Of a stretch of 64,000 bases of DNA, positions 12,684 to 23,399 are shown piece after piece. The DNA is from Eriocheir sinensis (taxonomy: Eukaryota > Arthropoda > Malacostraca > Decapoda > Varunidae). Location of the stretch: positions 3,209,094 through 3,273,093 of the forward strand of contig NC_066529.1 in the NCBI RefSeq assembly GCF_024679095.1, given 5' to 3'. The notes below the pieces were generated by a model, which was not told the origin of the DNA, did no database searches, and was given only the letters and a program-made list of their open reading frames with translations. Position numbers and translations under genes: made by a program. The first letter of the stretch is position 1. The number at the start of each line of letters is the position of its first letter.

Positions 12684-12893
12684 ATCATATACAACGTTGC
12701 CAGGTTGTCGTACTCAGCAGCTTATATTTCCCGACTTCCTACCCCCAAACCGTCTTCTGGGTTCCAATAACGAAACTAATTTAAAGTTATCGTTAAAAGA
12801 GTTAGATTCTGATGTTTCTTGGCAATAGTTAGGCGTCAGAAACCGGTGAATACTATGCTCTGAGTACGATAATCTGACAACGGTGATCATATA
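12684..12893 (-). mobile_element. MITE-like inverted-repeat element with 8-bp TSD
   Basis: A 194-bp element (12,692-12,885) with terminal inverted repeats: left CAACGTTGCCAGGTTGTC then GTACTCAG; right, read on the minus strand, CACCGTTGTCAGATTATC then GTACTCAG. A perfect 8-bp direct repeat ATCATATA flanks it at 12,684-12,691 and 12,886-12,893. It encodes no transposase, so it is non-autonomous. An 8-bp duplication is typical of hAT, P or Merlin-type DNA transposons; the terminal CA fits hAT loosely. A diverged copy in opposite orientation lies at 58,635-58,837. Confidence 0.88.
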
Positions 12894-13041
12894 CATTATA
12901 CACTATCAACTATCTTGCACCACAGGCAGTAAATAGTCATAAAGAAATAAAAATAAAAAGCCCGACGCAAAATTTCTGCATAGTAAAGTTATTTGACAGA
13001 AAAAAAATATTAAACCTGACACGCCGAGTCTTGCGTTTCAG

Positions 13042-13084
13042 GTCACGAAGTCGCCGAAGTGACAAGTGGAGTGTGGAAAGGAAG
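13042..13084 (+). other. Possible 43-nt exon (weak)
   Basis: A pyrimidine-ending acceptor (TCTTGCGTTTCAG) precedes 43 nt of balanced sequence followed by the donor GTGAGA. Two of three frames are open. There is no recognised peptide, and this could easily be chance. Confidence 0.15.
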
Positions 13085-13439
13085 GTGAGACAGTCGAGGC
13101 ACGCCGCAAGATACCACCTGATGAAGCCTAATTAGAGAGTGTTAATCCACTTAGCCAGGGAATCAGGACTTCTCAGGGGACGGAAGGAGAGGCGAAGCTA
13201 GGCGGTCTTACTTGAGGCAACGATCACTAGTCGAGTACTGAAGGGACTCTAACCTGTGTCTGTGGTGGTTAGGGAACGTGTCGTATACAAAGGGAGAGAG
13301 GGGGAAGGTGTACGGTATGGAGGGTGGAGGAAATTGTGTGGCGGTTCAGGGAATTAGTTCGCTTCACCTGCATTAATGAAGAGCAATGAGAAAATTATGT
13401 GAGGGGCTGTGGAGGGTAACATACAGTACACAGTAAGTA
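13085..13439. other. Unique intergenic DNA, no gene seen
   Basis: Balanced, non-repetitive. No supported feature. Confidence 0.4.
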
Positions 13440-13473
<34 letters not shown>

Positions 13474-13530
13474 ACACACACACACACACACAGTATCATG
13501 CGTATTTGGTAGGGAGTAACCTTGATAATG

Positions 13531-13603
<73 letters not shown>

Positions 13604-13640
13604 ACACAAACAAACAAACAAACACACACACACACGCATA
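13440..13640. repeat. Two (CA)n tracts in a local duplication
   Basis: CA runs at about 13,440-13,492 and 13,536-13,636 (the second with AAAC interruptions). Each is followed by a similar 'ATTTGGTAG.TAGTAACCTTGA' block near 13,505 and 13,641, so the tracts plus flank are duplicated. Confidence 0.88.
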
Positions 13641-13837
13641 TTTGGTAGATAGTAACCTTGAACTTGAAGTGATCTTGGATTGGGAAATTTTACTTGAGCT
13701 TAATTTTAAGTAAGACTGGTTTCAAATCTCAACAGGTGTGATATGAAGGTGAGGATTGTACCCGAAGTAATTGTGACAGATTTTTTTTATAACACAGGAA
13801 GTGGGGCTCCTGACGAACGCGGGGATGGTGCCGATGA

Positions 13838-13910
13838 TGGTGATGGGCATAGTGGTGGTGGTGGTGGTGGTGGCTGTGGTGATGGTGGTGATGTTGGTGG
13901 TGATGGTCGG
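13838..13910. repeat. (GGT/GAT)n trinucleotide tract
   Basis: Imperfect GGTGGT and GATGGT run. Confidence 0.85.
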
Positions 13911-14190
13911 TTACAGAATAAAAACAAGCAAACTACACGAGTTCTTCACAACTATAGACTAAGAATAACAAGAAATACATTTAGATATCCTCATAATACA
14001 GAAAATAAGACGTGAATATCAAGTAATGTTTTCTAGTAAAAAAAAGCGAGAGTTAGAAAAAAAAAACTAAAGAAAAAGAAGGAAATGAGGAGGACTTTTC
14101 ACGCTCTTTGACAGGAAACATTTAGCAAAACTTTTCTCGTCAGCAAAAGGATCAAAAGACACGAATTTCACTCACTAGTCTCGGGCGATT

Positions 14191-14258
14191 GAAAAGGATC
14201 AACAAGCGTGGGCTCACTGATGTACGAGTATATAGAACCCACGTTTGATCTTTTCTCT
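14191..14258. repeat. Imperfect 68-bp hairpin
   Basis: GAAAAGGATCAACAAGCGTGG at 14,191 pairs with CCCACGTTTGATCTTTTCTC ending near 14,257, with a loop of about 25 bp. One or two bulges. It could be a decayed inverted-repeat element. Confidence 0.5.
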
Positions 14259-14762
14259 ACAAAGCTTGAGCTCGACTCCACCCATTGGTCGTGCGATGCT
14301 TTGAGGCTCCGCTGCTGATGTGACGGTGCGTAACATTGCAACATGAATCTTTTAAGTCAACAATACACAGTCAATTTTAGTTCTTGTGTATCTGTACCAC
14401 ATGAGGCAGCATATTGGTCATCACAATTTCAGAACCATTGATCGGAAAGCCCCCAATGATTTTACAGCTCTGTGGTCTTATAGCGCCGAAAATATCTAAG
14501 TGTATGATCTATTGCAGCGATGCACTCGGCGTTGTAATGGATGTGGACAATGTGGGTCACGGGAATCGATGCATACTAACTATTGATCTGCATTAAAAAA
14601 GTATAATATATTTTCAGTAAAGCATAAGAAAAAAACCTAATTATTTTTCACGTGGATAATGCCCCCATTGGTATTGAGAAAAAGTAATTATGTTATATTA
14701 GCAATGATAAATGGAAAATTAATCGTATATATACTATTTATGTTAAACGTATTGCAAATGAG

Positions 14763-14900
<138 letters not shown>

Positions 14901-14949
14901 ACAACATTTCAACACTTCGTTCCTAAGGTCACGAGTCTTACATTCTCTC

Positions 14950-15339
14950 TCGTCTCACTTGAACAAAAAGCGACACCGGCTTAGCATGTGACATTCTGCA
15001 ACACTGCGCCCACTCGCCTCCACTCCAGCCGCTCACAAACGCTTACACCCTCCGGCAAGAGTTCCTCCACCCACTGATACTTCACCCCAGCGGCAGGAGA
15101 AGCAGTATAAGCAACAGCAGGATAAACAGAGGCACCAGAAGCAACAGCTGTCTTAGAAGCATTCAGCTGCAGGGCACGTGAAGTCTTTGAAGGAATTTAC
15201 GACAGTGAAGAAGATAAAAGAAAATGTTAGTGAAGAAGAAAAGAAACAACATCAGGAGGTAAAACAACAGGAAAACATCAGGAAAAGCATGAAGAAGTAG
15301 AAGAGGTTACAGAGCAAGAGTAAGCAAGTGGAAAAGGAA
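14950..15339. other. Intergenic, no gene seen
   Basis: Unique, moderately GC-rich sequence (15,000-15,180) grading into A-rich DNA. Confidence 0.4.
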
Positions 15340-16159
15340 TGAAAAAGAGAAAAGAAGAGGAAAGAAATAAGAAAGTAAAAAAGGGGTCTGAAAAGAGAAA
15401 AAAAACGAAACAAATATGAAAGTGAAAATAGAAGAGACTGAGAGAGAGTTATGAAGACGAAGCGAACAAGAAAGTGAAAAAGAAGAGACTGAAAAGAGAA
15501 AAGAAAACGAAACAAATATGAAAGTGAAGACAGAAGAGAGAAAGGAGGAAAAGAAGACGAAACAAATAAGCAAGTGGAAAAAAGAAGAGAATGAAAAAGA
15601 GAAGAGAAAACGAGACCAAATCCAGTACTCACCCCTGAAAAAGAAGAGACTGAGAAAGTGAAGAAAGAAGAGAGAAAGGAGGAAAAGAAGACGAAACAAA
15701 TAAGCAAGTGGAAAAAAGAAGAGAATGAAACAGAGAAGAGAAAACGAGACTAAATCCAGTACTCACCCCTGAAAAAGAGACTGAGAAAGTGAAGACAGAA
15801 GAGAGAAAGGAGGAAAAGAAGACGAACCAAATAAGCAAGTGGAAAAAAAAGAGAATGAAAAAGAGAAGAGAAAACGAGACCAAATCCAGAACTCACCCCT
15901 GAAAAAGAGACTGAGAAAGTGAAGAAAGAAGAGAGAAAAGGAGGAAAAGAAGACGAAACAAATAAGCAAGTGGAAAAAAGAAGAGAATGAAAAAGAGAAG
16001 AGAAAACGAGACCAAATCCAGAACTCACCCCTGAAAAAGAGACTGAGAAAGTGAAGAAAGAAGAGAGAAAGGGGGAAAAGAAGACGAAACAAATAAGCAA
16101 GTGGAAAAAAGAAGAGAATGAAAAAGAGAAGAGAAAACGAGACTAAATCCAGCACTCAC
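15340..16159 (-). repeat. 131-bp purine-rich tandem array in putative intron 1
   Basis: The ACTCACC landmark falls at 15,624, 15,761, 15,891, 16,023 and 16,154 (spacings 137, 130, 132, 131); more decayed copies extend left to about 15,340. Read on the minus strand each unit carries GGGGTGAGT(A/T/G)CTGGATTT, TCTCGTTTTCTC and a pyrimidine tract ending TTTTTCAG. The rightmost unit begins exactly at the donor of the candidate exon at 16,160. Confidence 0.9.
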
Positions 16160-16201
16160 CCCTTGGTTAGGATTTCCATCAGTGCTGACTCCGCAACCCA
16201 T
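16160..16201 (-). CDS. Candidate first coding exon, N-acylated protein (MGCGVS...)
   Basis: The minus-strand exon spans 16,216-16,160 (57 nt). It is preceded by a strong pyrimidine tract and acceptor (CTCTCTCACTCGGCAG) and followed by a near-consensus donor (GGG|GTGAGT). After 15 nt of leader, an ATG at 16,201 opens 14 codons ending in phase 0: MGCGVSTDGNPNQG. Gly2 with Ser6 fits the N-myristoylation pattern MGxxxS, and Cys3 is in the usual place for palmitoylation, as in G-alpha i/o and Src-family starts, so a membrane-anchored signalling protein is plausible. I do not recognise the family. Remaining exons would lie at lower coordinates beyond the 131-bp array and were not found. It could be a chance splice-like context. 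Confidence 0.4.
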
Positions 16202-16244
16202 GTTCAGCAACGCATCCTGCCGAGTGAGAGAGAGAGAGAAAGTT

Positions 16245-16640
16245 AGACAAAGTATACTGCACATTTAGTCTTTATCACGTGTTCCTATATTGCTTTAGAG
16301 TCAGATGAATGGCATATAATAAAGATATAACTAAGCGTATTCTGTTAGACAATGGTACAGATCTGCGTGACGATAGACAAAGTATACTGCACATTTAGTC
16401 TTTATCACGTGTTCCTATATTGCTTTAGAGACAGATGAATGGCATATAATAAAGATATAACTAAGCGTATACTGTAAATCGAGAGACTATTGGAAGTTAG
16501 ACAATGGGAACAAGACTCCGTGACAATAGACAACTTATAATTCACATTCATTCTATATTACGTGTTCCTGTAGTGCCTCAGAGACAGACGAAAAGCATAT
16601 AATAAAGATGAAAGCAATCGTATACCGTAGAACGAAGGAA
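16245..16640. repeat. 130-153-bp tandem repeat, 3 copies
   Basis: AGACAAAGTATACTGCACAT starts at 16,245 and 16,375, and a decayed copy (AGACAACTTATAATTCACAT) at 16,528. The first two share TTTATCACGTGTTCCTATAT and GGCATATAATAAAGATATAA almost unchanged. The CACGTG E-box is conserved in them and is ACGTG in the third. Confidence 0.92.
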
Positions 16641-17280
16641 TATTTGAGTGATGCAACCATATGTAGTAGTAATTAAAATAACCCGTGTAATTAAACGACA
16701 GATGAGGAAAAAAACAAAATATTAACGGAGACAAGATACCTGTAAGAAGGGAGGAAACTTAAAACAATTCCCCCGAACACCATAAGTAACAAAGACAGAA
16801 CACTCGTATCTCCATTACTAATCCCTTCTCTTTAGTATCGAAATAACAAACATTAAACCAAAGACGCCTCAAAACAATAACAAGTTAGCAATTCCAAAAC
16901 CAAACACACAAGAGCAATAACCAAAGGGACACACACGGCACTCCCACATCCAAATAAATCACGTGTGTCTAATTAGTGATGGACAGGTGAGTGAATTCCG
17001 TCCCCCAGGTGTGCAAAGGTGAGGTGGTGAAGTCTCGTCCTGATTGCGCCTTGATTAAACTCCACCTGTGCCTGACGATAATCAAGTCAACCGTAAATAC
17101 AAAGGGAAGGGAAAGGAAGGAAGGGAAAGAAGACGGAAGAGACAAAACAAAGATAATGATGATGGAGCGAGCGTGAAACGGAGAAGAAAGAGTTGTGTTA
17201 ATTTTGGCGTGAAAATGGAAAGGAAAAATAAACGAGGGTGGAAGGAAAGAGGATGTGGAATAAGATGAGGATGATGATGA
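16641..17280. other. Intergenic; E-box-like cluster at 16,983-17,070
   Basis: AT-rich, then a short balanced block with CAGGTG/CACCTG hexamers near 16,984, 17,007 and 17,062. No gene seen. Confidence 0.4.
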
Positions 17281-17285
17281 AAACG

Positions 17286-17360
17286 AGGAGGAGGAAGATG
17301 AGGAGGAAGAGTTGGATGAAAAGGTGGGGGAGGAGGAGGAGGAGGAGGAGGAGGAGGAAT
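17286..17360. repeat. (GGA)n trinucleotide tract
   Basis: Imperfect GGA/GAA run; acidic or proline/serine frames are artefacts. Confidence 0.85.
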
Positions 17361-17524
17361 TAGTTGAAAAGGAGAAGGATAAAAAAGGAGAGGAGAAAAA
17401 CAAGGTGGAGAGAGCGGTGCCATGTATTTTTAGAGCTAGTTTGCGTTTTAATGATAATAATGAGATGGAGAAGAATACAGACAGACAGACAAACACCTAC
17501 ACAGACATGAATAATTAGTCATAT

Positions 17525-17542
17525 ATACATTCATACATACAT

Positions 17543-17575
<33 letters not shown>

Positions 17576-17597
17576 TAGAGACAGACAGAGAGACGAG

Positions 17598-17639
<42 letters not shown>

Positions 17640-17645
17640 TAGACA
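17525..17645. repeat. (CATA)n/(GACA)n microsatellite
   Basis: Tetranucleotide ACAT then GACA repeats with interruptions. Confidence 0.92.
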
Positions 17646-17730
17646 AATAGAAAAAAAAAACAGGCAAAAATAAGGAAAAATGTGTTATTTAGAATGCTGG
17701 GAAAAAATATATATTTGAAACGGCTACCAT

Positions 17731-17732
<2 letters not shown>

Positions 17733-17813
<81 letters not shown>

Positions 17814-17918
17814 TCTACAAAGGGAGGGACTTAATTGGACAATATTGGTGGTGGAGGAGTGGTTTACGCCCGAGAGAGAGAGAGAGAGAGAAATTGGAGT
17901 CATGAGAAACACTAAGTA

Positions 17919-17953
<35 letters not shown>
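17733..17953. repeat. (CT)n - (GA)n - (CT)n cluster
   Basis: (CT)n at 17,733-17,809, a short (GA)n at 17,872-17,891 and (CT)n at 17,921-17,951. The GA and CT tracts are complementary and could fold. Confidence 0.95.
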
Positions 17954-17955
<2 letters not shown>

Positions 17956-18660
17956 CCTCTATTTCTCCATCTAACTGCTTTTCATCACCTATTTTTTTTA
18001 TCCCTACTCCTTTCTCTTTTCCTTCTTCCTCCTTCGTTGCAACACGCCTTTTCATATTCCCCACTTTCCTTTTCCTTTCCCTTCCATTCTCTCCTTACCT
18101 TTTCCTTCCTTCCATCCTTACTTGCTTTCCTTAACTCATCCAATGCATTTCTTTCCTTCTTCCTCAATTTCTTCATTAGTCTTCAATCTCCATCTCTCTT
18201 CCTCACCATTTAATACTAACTTCTCTCCTATCTCACCTTTATTATCTATTTTCACTCTTCCTTATGTTCTTCTCTAGTCCTTCATCTCATCTTCTCTCCT
18301 TCTCCTCTGTTATTAATCTTTTTTGTTATTTCACTCTTCTTATCTTCTATCTACCTCACCTTTTATCACTATCTTGTAATGTATTTTTGTGGACAGTAAA
18401 ATATCTATCTACAAATTTATCTATTTATCTATCTGTTTATCTATTTATCTATCTACATTCTTTTCCCCCTTCCTTTAATCTCTCCCTCTTCCTCTCATTT
18501 CTCTTGTCTTTTTAAATGTATCTCTATTCTTCTTTATTCCTTCTCTTGACTCCTTTTCTTTCCTCATCTTTCTTTTTTCCTTTTCAGTGTATTTCTATTC
18601 TCTTTCCCCCCTTTCCTGTAACCTCTCCCTCTTCCTCTCCTTTCTCTTGCCGTTTTCTTT
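17954..18660. other. Pyrimidine-rich DNA, no gene seen
   Basis: CT-rich; includes an ATCT-type tetranucleotide run at about 18,405-18,460. Confidence 0.55.
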
Positions 18661-18738
18661 CCTGCTCTCGTGACGCAAAATAGCTGTGACGCACTTAGTA
18701 ATGTAATTAGTGACGCACGTGTCAGTGTCTGTGTGTGT

Positions 18739-18744
18739 CTGTGT

Positions 18745-18788
<44 letters not shown>
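18739..18788. repeat. (GT)n microsatellite
   Basis: Perfect GT run. Confidence 0.97.
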
Positions 18789-18790
<2 letters not shown>

Positions 18791-18859
18791 CTCAGTGCTG
18801 TGTCGGTGTGGGGATGCATGACTTCAGAACCACAGCATGCTATCAAATAAAAAAATAAA

Positions 18860-19920
18860 AAAGGCTTGATACAATACTTTTGAATTAGAAGAGAGAGAAA
18901 AAAAAATTGCAATAAACCGCTGAGGCTGTCTAAATAAATCAGAAAGGGGAAGTAAAGGGAAGGGCAGTTCTTATTTTATTTTAGGGGTTGAATAAATCGG
19001 GTAAGAATTTTAAACACAGGAATAAGGAGAAAAAAACTGAAAATAAAGAAAAAAAACATACACAGCCATTGAGATATAAACAAAAACACCAAGAATATAT
19101 TATGAAAAAAGGAAAACTTGTACCGCGGAAAGAAGGAAAACTATGAAAAGCGGTTCTTGTAAAGTTATAAACCAGAAAAGAAATTAGAAAAGGAGACGAA
19201 AGGGAAGGGAATGAGAGAGCAACGTCCTTCAGAGAGAAATTCGTGGTATGTTTAAGAGGGAAAAAGGAAAACAATGAAGGCAGAGAAAGAGGAGAAGGCC
19301 AAGGAGAGGAGATACCTGAGGCTGGAAGAGGAGGAGGAGGAGGAGGAGGACGAGAACGATGACAGCGAGGGTGAGGAGGAGGAAGAGAATGAGGAGGGTG
19401 AGGATTAGGAGGATGAGGACGAGGACGAGGCGGAAGAGGAGGAGACGGAGAGAAGAGAACATGGAGGAGGAGGAAAAGGACTAAAAATGGAAATGAAAAA
19501 TAAAGAGCGACAGGAATAATATGAAACAAGTACGGAATGAGGTAAACGTATATATAAAACAAAAGAAATGTCAGTTATCTAAGAGAGAAAAATACTGGCA
19601 GACAGACAGACAGACGTAAACAGAAAGACTTCACACTCCAGACAAAGAATGCAGCATGAGGAAAAAAACGAAGAGGAAAACAACCAAAAAGGAAAATAAC
19701 CACTATCGTAGAAAGATGAAAGCTGCAAGACAATATAAAAAAATGGGAAAAACTGAACAGCTGAAAGAAGGAAGGAAAAAAGAATGCGATGTGGTTCTTG
19801 TGACGTTGTGGACAAGAAAAGAATATGATAAAGAGACGAGAGGGAAGTTATAGTCTATTAAAACACATAATGGAATAAGATGATAAAAAAAAACACCAAT
19901 TGTAGATAGAAAGAAAAAGA
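18860..19920. other. Purine-rich intergenic with GGA tract
   Basis: A-rich plus strand with an imperfect (GGA)n/(GAC)n at 19,320-19,470. No supported gene. Confidence 0.5.
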
Positions 19921-19927
19921 CTTAACT

Positions 19928-20275
19928 ATCACCACCACCACCATCACCACTAAAGAGCTCCACCACAATCACGACTACCAGCTCAACCAATATTACCCAC
20001 ACCACAAGCACTTCTCCCACCACCACCACCAAACGTACCCCCACCACAACAACCACTACCAACACCACCGCTATCACCCCTACCATCATCACCACCAACA
20101 CGATCACAACTAAACGCCCATCCACAACAACCACTACCAACACCACCACAATTACCCCTACCATCACAGCCACCACCATCATCACCACTATACAACTCCA
20201 CCACAATCACAACTATCAACACCACAACTGCTACTCTCACCACCACCACCACTACCACCACCTCCTACCTCCTCC
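19928..20275. repeat. Complex (CCA)n minisatellite-like tract
   Basis: CCACCA triplets with longer internal repeats: CCACTACCAACACCACC near 20,051 and 20,130; TCCACCACAATCAC near 19,960 and 20,198. Open Val/Gly frames on the minus strand are artefacts. Confidence 0.85.
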
Positions 20276-20599
20276 CACAGGTAATACAAGCGGGCAGTAA
20301 CGTTAAGCAAGAGGAATGTGAGCGCGGGAGAACGCGGGCGGAGGCGAGGCGCGGAAATTAAAGAAAAAGAACAAAGAGAAACTGGAATGGGACGGACGTG
20401 GTACAAAATTTTCCTGTTTTTTTTTATTCTAAGTTTCAAGATTATGATTTATGTGTTTATGAATTTGGAGTGTTTTTTTATATATATTTTTTTATGCCTT
20501 ACTATTGCGATTCTTTACATAATTGGTCGAGTGTATTCCCGTAGCTCCGTTCTAAATAATACTTGTAATATACGGAGGAGAAGAAAAAGGAAGGAAAAG

Positions 20600-20925
20600 A
20601 GGAAAATAAAATACGAAAATAAAAAGAGAATAGAAAAGAAAAAGAGATAAAAGAAAAGAGGAAAAGAGAGGAGGAAGGTAAGAAAATGGAAAATACAAAA
20701 AATAAAAGGAGTAAAGAAAAGGAAGAGAGAAAAAATGAAAAAATGAAAAGAAAGGAGAAAGATAAGAAAATGGAAAATACGAAAATAAAAAGAGAAAAGA
20801 GAAGGAAAAGAGAAAAAGAAGAGGAAAAGAAAGGAGAAAGGTAAGAAAATGAAAAATACAAAAAATAAAAAGAGAAAAAGAAAGGAAAAGAGAAAAAAAG
20901 AGAGAGAAGAAGAGGTGAAAAACCG
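20600..20925. repeat. About 80-bp purine-rich tandem repeat, 3-4 copies
   Basis: AAGAAAATGGAAAATAC and its variants lie at 20,680, 20,764 and 20,843 (spacings 84 and 79), with a partial copy at about 20,610. Confidence 0.8.
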
Positions 20926-21419
20926 AGAAATCCAGGCAATATGATTATAAACTTTCCTAACAAGCGTATCCCGGGCGACTTCTCATTTTTCACTCACTAT
21001 CCAACTTATTTCCTACCAATCTTACTCTATAAATACCAACGTCAGAGAAGGTCAGCTTGCCTCCCTCTCCCTTATCTCTCCCGTGTCTCTCTCCCTGTCT
21101 ACCTGTCTATCAAATATACCTCCAAATCTGTCCTCTATCATAACTCCATTCACTGTATTAATCTGTCCATTTTTTCAGCTTAAAACTCAATCAAGGAGTG
21201 TCGAAACGAGATATATAAAGGGAGAAAAGTGATGGAGATTGAAGTACAGAGCAGGGAAGGAGAGGAAGACTGAATGTAGAGGTGGAGAGATGGCCTGAGG
21301 GAGGATGAGGGAAATACATATGTCAGATGACGGTGTGCTTGGCCGGGCTGGGTGAAGGAGAGCTATCAGAGACGTCGCTTCCATATATAAAAGGAAAATG
21401 GGTATAGGTAAAAAAGCAT

Positions 21420-21830
21420 GAATGAGTAGAAATAAGGAAATATGTATAGAAAAATGAAGCGTGACCATAGAGAAATGAGGAAAGGTGTATAGAGAGAGAA
21501 GGACGAACATAGAGAAATGAGAATATATGTATAGAAAATGAAGGAAGAACATAGAGATGGGAAAGATGTATAGTTAAAAAAGCAAGTACAAATAGAAATG
21601 AGAAAATATGTATAGAAAAAGAAGCAAGAACACAGAGAAATGAAGAATGATGTATAGAAAAAGGAGAAAGAACTGAGAAACGGGAAAAGATGGATATAAA
21701 AAGGACAAAGAACAGAGAGAAATGAGAAAAAGAAGGATAGAAAAAGGACAAAGAACACAGATAAATGAGAAAAAATGGATATAAAAAGGACAAAGAACAC
21801 AGAGAAATGAGAAAACATGGATGAAGAAAG
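21420..21830. repeat. 42-bp tandem array, about 10 copies
   Basis: Units of the form ACA(C/T)AGAGAAATGAG..AAT.TGTATAGAAAAAG recur every 40-42 bp from about 21,427 to 21,830. Because 42 is 14 codons, minus-strand frames stay open with a 14-residue hydrophobic period; this is a consequence of the repeat, not evidence of a protein. Confidence 0.85.
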
Positions 21831-22095
21831 AAGCCAAAGATAGAACATAGAAGATAGAAGAAAGAAGAAGATATATGTTATTACTCATCTACCTTTATCT
21901 ATCTTTTTTTTATCTATTTCCACCACCGAAGCGACTGTCTGAACCCGATCTCTATAATCATATGAAGCCACGACTAAACATTTCAGTATCATGCAAGTGA
22001 AAAAGAATCGAGACTCATTACATTATACCAAGAGCGATCAGGAAACACCGAGTCTCATCACTCTTTGTTCTGGGCTGAAAATCTGTGCGGGTCCG

Positions 22096-22123
22096 TCTGT
22101 CTGTCTGTCTGTCTATCTGTCTA

Positions 22124-22154
<31 letters not shown>

Positions 22155-22190
22155 TTCTGTTATTCTTTCCGCATCCTTCATTGTCTTCTC

Positions 22191-22262
<72 letters not shown>
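22096..22262. repeat. (CTGT)n and (GT)n microsatellites
   Basis: CTGT/CTAT tetranucleotides at 22,096-22,155 and perfect (TG)n at 22,195-22,262. Confidence 0.96.
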
Positions 22263-22263
<1 letters not shown>

Positions 22264-22313
22264 TGTGTTTGAACATATTTGCGGTTCTGCATGCAAACCG
22301 TGTGAATATCATG

Positions 22314-22368
22314 TGTGTGTGTGTGTGTGTGTGTGTGTATACATGCACTTTTTCTCTCCTGTTCATTG

Positions 22369-22462
<94 letters not shown>
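22314..22462. repeat. (GT)n, (CT)n, (CA)n and poly-A chain
   Basis: Short (GT)n at 22,314-22,338, (CT)n at 22,371-22,432, then CACACA and an A-run to about 22,465. Confidence 0.95.
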
Positions 22463-22465
<3 letters not shown>

Positions 22466-22650
22466 CAGTTCCGCTGTATAAGGGACTGAATGGGAAGTTA
22501 AACTCGAAGCACTAAATAAAACAAATAATAGACCGAAACGAAACTAAAGAAAACGAAACGAATAAAAACTTCCTCTCCTTCCCTTTGCGAAACTCTGCCA
22601 CATAGCAAACACAGGAATGAAGGGAACGAAGCACTCTGGAATGAAACGGT

Positions 22651-22651
<1 letters not shown>

Positions 22652-22706
<55 letters not shown>
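22652..22706. repeat. (CA)n microsatellite
   Basis: Perfect CA run. Confidence 0.97.
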
Positions 22707-22709
<3 letters not shown>

Positions 22710-22789
22710 AAGAAACAAATGTGGGAATTAAAAGAATGTGAAATAGGTGTAGAGGAAGGACATAAAGGTGTAATTAGGTCACTAGAATG

Positions 22790-23302
22790 AGCGGAGAAAG
22801 AAAGAAAGAAAGGAAGGAAGCAAGGAAGCAAAGAATAAACAAAAGAAAGAGGAGGAGGAGGAGGAATGCAAGATGAAGGGAATTACAAGAAACGGTGAAG
22901 GATGAATGAATGAAGGAAGGAAGGAAGGGACAGAAGAAAATATTCGACTCAAGGAAGGAAGAAAGGAAGATGTAACAGAAGGAAGGAAGAAGGGAATGAG
23001 AGAATGCAAGATCGATTGAAAGACGGAAAACAACAATGAAAGAAAGAAATTTTAGAGGAAGGTAAAAGAGGAAGGATAAGAGAAGAGGGAGGAGACAGAA
23101 AACCGAGAGAGAGAAAGAGATAGAGATAGAGAGAAAATAGGAAAATAGAGAAAGATAAAAAAAGAAGTAAAACAGAGAACTAGACATAGAGAAAAGAGAA
23201 AGAAAGAAAGAAAACGAAGGAAAAGAAAAAGAAAGAGAGAAAGAGAAAAAAAAGGGAAACAGGAAAAAAAGAAAGGAAAAAAAAGAAAGAAAAAAGAAAA
23301 GG

Positions 23303-23342
<40 letters not shown>

Positions 23343-23345
23343 AAG
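22790..23345. repeat. Purine-rich tract ending in (GA)n
   Basis: GGAA and AAAG repeats, then (GA)n at 23,308-23,341. At about 23,400 the plus strand switches abruptly from purine to pyrimidine bias. Confidence 0.85.
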
Positions 23346-23399
23346 AGGAGACATACCCAGCCAAAATGGAACAAATTGGACCAATACTCGGAAGCGGGA

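Noticed and set aside
13042..13084. 43-nt exon as a confident gene part
   Set aside because: Splice motifs alone are too weak; two frames are open and no neighbouring exon matches the phase.
17000..17070. Several GTGAG-type donors as exon boundaries on the plus strand
   Set aside because: The AGGTGAG strings are part of repeated CAGGTG motifs and no frame connects them to an acceptor with coding content.
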